Shown here piece by piece: positions 59,488-64,000 of a stretch of DNA of 64,000 nucleotides. This DNA is from Nostocoides sp. HKS02 (GTDB lineage: Bacteria > Actinomycetota > Actinomycetes > Actinomycetales > Dermatophilaceae). Below the pieces are notes generated by a model that ran no database searches, was not told where the DNA came from, and saw only the letters and a program-made list of their open reading frames with translations. Numbering within the stretch: the first letter of the stretch is position 1; each line of letters begins with the position of its first letter. The stretch covers positions 3,286,001 to 3,350,000 of the forward strand of contig NZ_CP046121.1 in the NCBI RefSeq assembly GCF_009707485.1, written 5' to 3'. The position numbers were made by a program, and so were the translations under genes.

Positions 59488-59496
59488 CTGTTCTCG

Positions 59497-60030
59497 CTAG
59501 ACGAGGTGTGCGAGCGACCACCGCTGGCCCGTTGAGCTGTCGATGAGCACGCACGTCTCGGCGACCGCCTCCATCGGCAGGATGTCGAACGCCGCGGCCG
59601 CCGCCTCCCCGAGCTCGGCCCGACGCACCCGTGTGGCCAGGCTGCTGTGCGGGATCCACGCCCCCGGCCGGTAGTGCCGGTGGAGGTCTGCGCCGGTGGC
59701 CTCGCATGCTCCGACGACGGCGGTCTGGCGCATCTGGAGGTCCGCGCTGGCGGAGGGCAGCAGGACCGCCCGGCCGCGCCGAAACAGGCCGACCGCGTCG
59801 AACCGGAGGGTCAGTGGTTCGCCGTGGGGGAGGTCGGCCAGCGCGGCGGCGACGGCTGCCACGTCGAAGGTCCGCAACACGGCATACGACAGGTGGGGGA
59901 CGTGTCGGCGGTGGGTGTGCGTGGCGAGGGTCCGGGTGCCGCCGGACTCGAGCCGGTGCCACAGCTGGCGGATGGCCCGGTCGGTGCCGGGGTCGAACAG
60001 CAAGCAGACGGCCAGCGCCATGCGCACCAT
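59497..60030 (-). CDS. 2'-5' RNA ligase family (2H phosphoesterase superfamily) protein
   Basis: A 177-residue protein with the two H-x-S/T motifs of the 2H fold: HLSYAVL (about residue 46) and HSSLATRV (about 128). These coordinate cyclic phosphodiester or RNA 2',3'-cyclic phosphate substrates. Bacterial members have no settled physiological role. The start may be ATG 60030 or 60021. It is convergent with mazG (9-bp gap) and divergent from psuK. Confidence 0.82.
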   Translation of the reverse strand: MVRMALAVCLLFDPGTDRAIRQLWHRLESGGTRTLATHTHRRHVPHLSYAVLRTFDVAAVAAALADLPHGEPLTLRFDAVGLFRRGRAVLLPSASADLQMRQTAVVGACEATGADLHRHYRPGAWIPHSSLATRVRRAELGEAAAAAFDILPMEAVAETCVLIDSSTGQRWSLAHLV

Positions 60031-60077
60031 TCTTGCCCAGGCGGAGCCGTCGAGGGCGGTCGAGGGCATCCGAGGGG

Positions 60078-60114
60078 TACTTGGAAAGCCAAAGATGCTT
60101 TATGATCCCAAGTA
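60078..60114. promoter_or_regulatory. Dyad overlapping the psuK start
   Basis: TACTTGG (60078-60084) and CCAAGTA (60108-60114) are perfect 7-bp inverted repeats; inside lies AAAGC/GCTTT (60085-60089 and 60097-60101). The element is A+T-rich and ends on the psuK ATG, so a bound protein would block initiation. PsuK itself carries an N-terminal winged helix and could be the binder (inference). Confidence 0.5.
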
Positions 60115-61265
60115 TGAGCCTCACGCAACGCGAGCGAGACATCGTGGAGCTGCTCCGTGCCGAGCCGTTGCTGGACGCAGCAGCGATCGCCGAACGCGTC
60201 GGCAGCACCAAGGCGGCGGCGTCGGTGCACCTGTCCAACCTCACCAAGAAGGGCGTGATCCTGGGGCGCGGCTACGTCGTGCGTCCTGACACGCACTCCG
60301 TGGTCGTGGTCGGCGGCGCCAACATGGACATCCGCGCCCACTCGAGCTCCCGCGCACAGCTGCGCACCTCCAACCCCGGAGCGGCGATCACCACGCCCGG
60401 CGGGGTGGGGCGCAACATCGCCGAGAACCTCGCGCGGCTCGGCAGCCCGACCCACCTTGTTGCGCCGGTCGGCCGCGACGCGTTCGGAGACCAGCTCGTC
60501 GCGACGACGCGCGCGGCGGGCGTCAACGTCGACCACCTGATCCCCGCCGAGGGACCCACCGGCACCTACCTCGCCGTGATGGACTCGACCGGTGAGCTGG
60601 TCGTCGCAGTCTCGAACATGGTCGTCACCGACCAGCTCACGGTCCGCCAGCTCGAGTCCTCGCGCGAGCTGTTCGCCCACGCCGACCTGCTGGTCCTCGA
60701 CGGGAACCTGCCGACCGCGCCAGCGCTGTGGCTGCTCGACCTTGCCGCGGCCCACGGTGTGCAGGTCGTCCTCGACCCGGTCAGCGTCGCCAAGGCGAGC
60801 CACCTCGCAGTCAGCCTCTCCCCGGCGCGCCCACTCGCCGCTCTGACGCCGAACCACGACGAGCTGGAGTCCCTGGTCGGTGAACCCGTCCCCAACACCA
60901 GGGCCGGCATCTCCCGTGCCGCCCGCCGGCTGCACGCCCTCGGGGTCCGGCACGTCTGGGTGCGGCGGGGCGTCCGGGGCAGCCTGCTCAGCAGCGTCGC
61001 CGACGACGGCACCGTGACGGTCACCGCGCTCGCGGCTCCGGCCGTTCAGGTCGCCGACGTGACCGGCGCGGGCGACGCGATGACCGCAGCGTTCGTCCAC
61101 GCCCTGCTGCGCGGCGACGCCCCCGCCGACGCGGCGCGCTTCGGACAGATGGCTGCCGCGCTCACCGTGGCGAGCCCCGAGACCGTCCGACCCGACCTCA
61201 CCGCCCAGCTCGTCGACGCAGAGCTGCACCGACCCAGCCCGCGCCCCACCAAGGAGAACCGATGA
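60114..61265 (+). CDS. psuK: Pseudouridine kinase-like PfkB carbohydrate kinase with N-terminal winged helix
   Basis: A 383-residue protein. Residues 1 to about 58 form a winged helix-turn-helix (TQRERDIVELLRAEPLL, VGSTKAAASVHLSNLTKKGV). The remainder is a PfkB-family kinase: VVVVGGANMDIRA, TTPGGVGRNIAENLARLG, and the C-terminal anion hole/catalytic Asp in VADVTGAGDAMTAAF. Paired with psuG it should phosphorylate pseudouridine for cleavage to ribose-5-phosphate and uracil. The CTTGTT at 60456-60461 here is in frame (THLVAPVGRD), unlike six other copies in the window. The stop overlaps the psuG start (ATGA). Confidence 0.87.
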   Translation: MSLTQRERDIVELLRAEPLLDAAAIAERVGSTKAAASVHLSNLTKKGVILGRGYVVRPDTHSVVVVGGANMDIRAHSSSRAQLRTSNPGAAITTPGGVGRNIAENLARLGSPTHLVAPVGRDAFGDQLVATTRAAGVNVDHLIPAEGPTGTYLAVMDSTGELVVAVSNMVVTDQLTVRQLESSRELFAHADLLVLDGNLPTAPALWLLDLAAAHGVQVVLDPVSVAKASHLAVSLSPARPLAALTPNHDELESLVGEPVPNTRAGISRAARRLHALGVRHVWVRRGVRGSLLSSVADDGTVTVTALAAPAVQVADVTGAGDAMTAAFVHALLRGDAPADAARFGQMAAALTVASPETVRPDLTAQLVDAELHRPSPRPTKENR

Positions 61266-62182
61266 CCACCCCCCACCCCGCGCTCCGCCTCGCCCCCGAG
61301 GTGGCAGCCGCGCTGGCCGCGGGAGCGCCCGTGGTGGCGCTCGAGAGCACCATCATCAGCCACGGCATGCCCTACCCCCGCAACGTCGAGATGGCGGTCG
61401 AGGTCGAGGGCATCATCCGCGACGGTGGCGCCACGCCGGCCACCATCGCGGTCCTCGACGGGGTTCCCCGGATCGGGCTCGAGCGCGACGACCTCGAGAC
61501 GCTGGCGACCCACCCCGACGTCGCCAAGGTGAGCCTGCGCGACCTGCCGCACGTGATCGCGCGCCGCGGCCATGGCGCCACGACCGTGGCCAGCACCATG
61601 CGCCTCGCCGCACTGGCCGGCATACCGGTCTTCGTCACCGGCGGGCTGGGCGGCGTGCACCGCGGCGCGGCCACCACCATGGACATCTCCGCCGACCTCA
61701 CCGAGCTGGGACAGACCGACGTCACCGTCGTCTCGGCCGGCGTGAAGTCGATCCTCGACATCGGCCTGACCCTGGAGGTGCTCGAGACCCTCGGCGTGCC
61801 CGTGGTCGCCTTCGGCGCCGACGAGTTCCCCTCGTTCTACTCGCGGTCCAGCGGGCACCGCGCCCCGCTGCGCGTCGACTCCGTCGGGGAGCTCGCCGAG
61901 ATGATGCGGGCCAAGTGGTCGCTCGGCCTGCGAGGCGGCATCGCCGTCGCCAACCCCGTGCCGGCCGTCGACGAGATCCCCGCCGGCGAGATCGACGGCC
62001 TCATCCAGCAGGCCCTCGCCGAGAGCGACGAGCGCGGGATCCGCGGCAAGGACATCACTCCGTTCCTGCTCGGCCGCATCGTGGAGCTCTCGGGTGGCCG
62101 CTCCCTCGACACGAACATCGCGCTGGTCCGCCACAACGCCCGCCTCGGCGCGGCCCTGGCCGTCGCCTACGCCGCTGCCTGA
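61262..62182 (+). CDS. psuG: Pseudouridine-5'-phosphate glycosidase
   Basis: A 306-residue PsuG that breaks the C-glycosidic bond of pseudouridine 5'-phosphate. Motifs are VVALESTIISHGMPYPRN (with the conserved Glu), ARRGHGATTVASTMRLA, VFVTGGLGGVHRGAATTMD, VSAGVKSILDIGLTLE with the catalytic Lys, and GADEFPSFYSRSSG. It overlaps psuK by 4 bp and is followed directly by a hairpin terminator. Confidence 0.95.
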   Translation: MTTPHPALRLAPEVAAALAAGAPVVALESTIISHGMPYPRNVEMAVEVEGIIRDGGATPATIAVLDGVPRIGLERDDLETLATHPDVAKVSLRDLPHVIARRGHGATTVASTMRLAALAGIPVFVTGGLGGVHRGAATTMDISADLTELGQTDVTVVSAGVKSILDIGLTLEVLETLGVPVVAFGADEFPSFYSRSSGHRAPLRVDSVGELAEMMRAKWSLGLRGGIAVANPVPAVDEIPAGEIDGLIQQALAESDERGIRGKDITPFLLGRIVELSGGRSLDTNIALVRHNARLGAALAVAYAAA

Positions 62183-62207
62183 CCGCCCCGGGTATGCCGC
62201 GGGGCGG
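62183..62207. terminator. Hairpin terminator between psuG and the convergent secreted-protein gene
   Basis: CCGCCCCG (62183-62190) pairs with CGGGGCGG (62200-62207) around a 9-base loop containing GGTATGCCG. It starts at the base after the psuG stop. There is no T tract; it may serve both convergent genes. Confidence 0.6.
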
Positions 62208-62249
62208 ACTCCGTGAGGGAGCCCGCCCCGCGGGTACTGCGCTGGCCGG

Positions 62250-64000
62250 TCAGGACAGGTTCACCGCCGTGTCGTCGACCACGAAGGACGTCTGCAGGCT
62301 GGTGTCCTCGGTCCCGGTCCAGGTGAGCGTCACCGTCTGCCCCGCGTATGCCGAGAGGCTGACCGTCTTGGCCTGGTAGCCGCTCGCCGCGTTGAGGTTG
62401 GACAGCGTCTGCAGGACCGTCGAGCCGACCTTGACCTTCAGCGTGTCGTAGGCCGAGGTGGTCGTGGTCTCGGCCGTGTCGATGTGGACGTAGTAGGTCA
62501 GGGTTGCCGAGCACCCGGCCGGGATGGTCACCGACTGCGAGATCGTGTCGGTGTGGCTGGTGCCGTAGCCGTCCATCCACGCGTCGTAGCTACCCGAACG
62601 GGCCGGCTCAGACGGACCGTTGACCCCGATGACGCCCGTGCTGGCGGTCCAGCCCGTCGCGCCCGACTCGAAGCCCGGGTTGCTCAGGAGCTGGCCGGAG
62701 CAGCCGGTGCCACCGCTGGAGATCGTCCAGGTGAAGGTAGCGCTGCCGCTCGCCCCGGTCGTGTCCGTGGCCTTGGCCGTGACGGTGTAGGCGCTCGCCG
62801 TGGTCGGGGTGCCCGAGATCAGCCCGGTGGACGAGTTGATCGACAGGCCCGCCGGGAGCCCGGTGGCCGAGTAGGTCAGGGTCTGGCCGGAGGCCGAGTC
62901 ACTGGCCGAGATCTGCAGGCTGGTCGCGGTGCCGACGGTGCCGGTCCGGCTCCCTGGGTTGGTGACGGACACGGTGTTGCCCGTCGAACCACCGACGACC
63001 GTGTGCGAGAGGTCGCAGCGGTTGGTGTCGTTGGACCAGGTGGCCTGCTCGGCGAACGAGCCGGTGGCCATCGCGACGTTGCCGGCACCACCGGCCGAGC
63101 CGGGGGAGATCCAGGCGCACTCGTCGGCGTTCTCCTGGCCGTTGTAGCTGCCTCCGGTCTTGTTCGTCCAGCCACCCGCCGGGTTCTGGTCGGTGATGGT
63201 CTCGGCGTACTCGTGACCCTCGACCATGGTGTAGCCGTCCGTCGTACCGGCCGACCCGGAGTTGACGAAGTTCTGGCCGCAGCTGGTGCCCTGGTCCATG
63301 ACGTAGGGCATGTTGGTGAAGGCGATGTCGCCGTAGCTGGAGCTGACGCCGACGTCGCCGTTCCAGTCGTGCCAGGCGCAGAACCCGCCCGTCTTGTAGC
63401 TGTCGGGGTTGAGGCCCTTGGCCGACAGGACGACGTACTGCGCGTAACGGTTGCTCGCAGCCGTGGTGTTGCCGAAGTGGCCGGCAGCCTTGACCGCCTC
63501 GGTCCCGAGCTGGGCCCCCGTGGCGGCACTGGGCTCGGCCGCCGAGTTGTCGTACCAGACACCGGCCAGGTTGCCGCCCGTCGGGTAGCCGACGTGCGGT
63601 GCGCCGGACGGGCAGGACGTGGCGCCGCTCGCCACCAGCGACCCGTCGCAGTACTGGGTCATGACGCCGGACCACAGCTCGTTGTTGGTGCCGAGACCCT
63701 TGAACATCTGCTGGAGCTTGCCGGCCCCGCCGGCGCTGTCGCTGCTGAACGCGAGGTTGCCGTTGCCGTCGGTGCTCGAGGTGCCCCACTGGGTGCCCCA
63801 GAACACGAGGTACACCTTCGGAGTGCCGCTCGTGACACCGATCCCGTCGACCCCGCCGCCATAGGACAGGGTCTGCGGGCCGGTCGCCGCGATGTTGGCA
63901 TGCGCCCAGGCCTGCATCTTGGAGTTGGTGTCACGCGTGGCGAAGGCGCCGTGCCGGTAGCCGTGGCCGTTTGCCTGGGGGGAGTACGGGTTGGGTGAGG
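62250..64000 (-). CDS. Secreted multidomain protein with putative Ig domain, 5' end beyond the window
   Basis: The minus-strand frame is open to base 64000, so start and signal peptide lie outside; 583 codons are visible. The N-terminal part ([28 protein letters not shown]) continues to [20 protein letters not shown], whose HE-x2-E pattern recalls a metal site and resembles the HELAE segment of EXO/phosphate-induced-type proteins, a weak comparison. A putative-Ig domain follows ([33 protein letters not shown]). Next is a carbohydrate-binding-like beta-sandwich ([18 protein letters not shown]) running to the end at [10 protein letters not shown]. It is extracellular; the activity is not known. 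Confidence 0.78.
   Translation of the reverse strand, partial: SPNPYSPQANGHGYRHGAFATRDTNSKMQAWAHANIAATGPQTLSYGGGVDGIGVTSGTPKVYLVFWGTQWGTSSTDGNGNLAFSSDSAGGAGKLQQMFKGLGTNNELWSGVMTQYCDGSLVASGATSCPSGAPHVGYPTGGNLAGVWYDNSAAEPSAATGAQLGTEAVKAAGHFGNTTAASNRYAQYVVLSAKGLNPDSYKTGGFCAWHDWNGDVGVSSSYGDIAFTNMPYVMDQGTSCGQNFVNSGSAGTTDGYTMVEGHEYAETITDQNPAGGWTNKTGGSYNGQENADECAWISPGSAGGAGNVAMATGSFAEQATWSNDTNRCDLSHTVVGGSTGNTVSVTNPGSRTGTVGTATSLQISASDSASGQTLTYSATGLPAGLSINSSTGLISGTPTTASAYTVTAKATDTTGASGSATFTWTISSGGTGCSGQLLSNPGFESGATGWTASTGVIGVNGPSEPARSGSYDAWMDGYGTSHTDTISQSVTIPAGCSATLTYYVHIDTAETTTTSAYDTLKVKVGSTVLQTLSNLNAASGYQAKTVSLSAYAGQTVTLTWTGTEDTSLQTSFVVDDTAVNLS

Overview
The window is high-GC DNA (about 70% G+C by eye) from an actinobacterium. 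The gene order rsmA-ispE-ABC-F, tRNA-Gln, glmU-prs, rplY-pth and mfd-lipoprotein-mazG is the one conserved across Actinobacteria. Style and codon use suggest an Intrasporangiaceae-like organism, but that is an impression from composition and not a proof. There is one tRNA, no rRNA, no CRISPR array and no recognisable insertion sequence.

Region 1 (1-14.3 kb) is mostly housekeeping: partial rsmA, ispE, an ABC-F ATPase, a divergent tamR/tam pair with a perfect palindromic operator, a TetR regulator with a fatty-acid desaturase, tRNA-Gln, an LCP (LytR-type) ligase, glmU, prs, a CGNR zinc-finger protein, an EamA transporter, rplY and pth. Region 2 (about 14.4-53.9 kb) is a roughly 40-kb cell-surface polysaccharide island lying between pth and mfd. 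It holds a NeuD-like acetyltransferase, a polyprenyl glycosylphosphotransferase (initiating enzyme), nucleotide-sugar enzymes (Gfo/Idh oxidoreductase, epimerase, two DegT aminotransferases, a sugar dehydrogenase), five glycosyltransferases, a Wzx flippase, a Wzy-like polymerase and two Wzz-like chain-length proteins. It also holds an asnB / bi-domain oxidoreductase / heparinase set, a PAP2 phosphatase, a parallel beta-helix protein and a secreted giant of about 3,215 residues built from 16 Fn3 and 6 DUF4082 modules. From 37.5 to 52.0 kb the genes form one tightly packed, mostly start-stop-overlapping series. Region 3 (54.2-64 kb) returns to mfd, a SurA-like lipoprotein, mazG, a 2H phosphoesterase, the psuK-psuG pair for pseudouridine catabolism, and a secreted protein that runs off the right edge.

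The island reads as a Wzx/Wzy-type pathway: activated amino- and uronic-acid sugars are made, assembled on undecaprenyl phosphate, flipped, polymerised, and perhaps trimmed or bound outside by the heparinase-like, beta-helix and giant Fn3 proteins.

The most unusual signal is the number of broken reading frames: about 14 single-base indels in 11 genes. Six of them are the same event, an extra T turning an expected GCTGTT into GCTTGTT. The remainder are plus or minus one base in G or C runs. Because essential or conserved genes (ispE, mfd, mazG) are hit, sequencing or consensus error is the leading explanation. I therefore annotate these genes at full length and mark each break. Other signals worth checking are an over-represented TATGCCG/CGGCATA word, a 44-bp perfect palindrome, a three-copy hairpin element after prs, and two large hairpins upstream of mfd.
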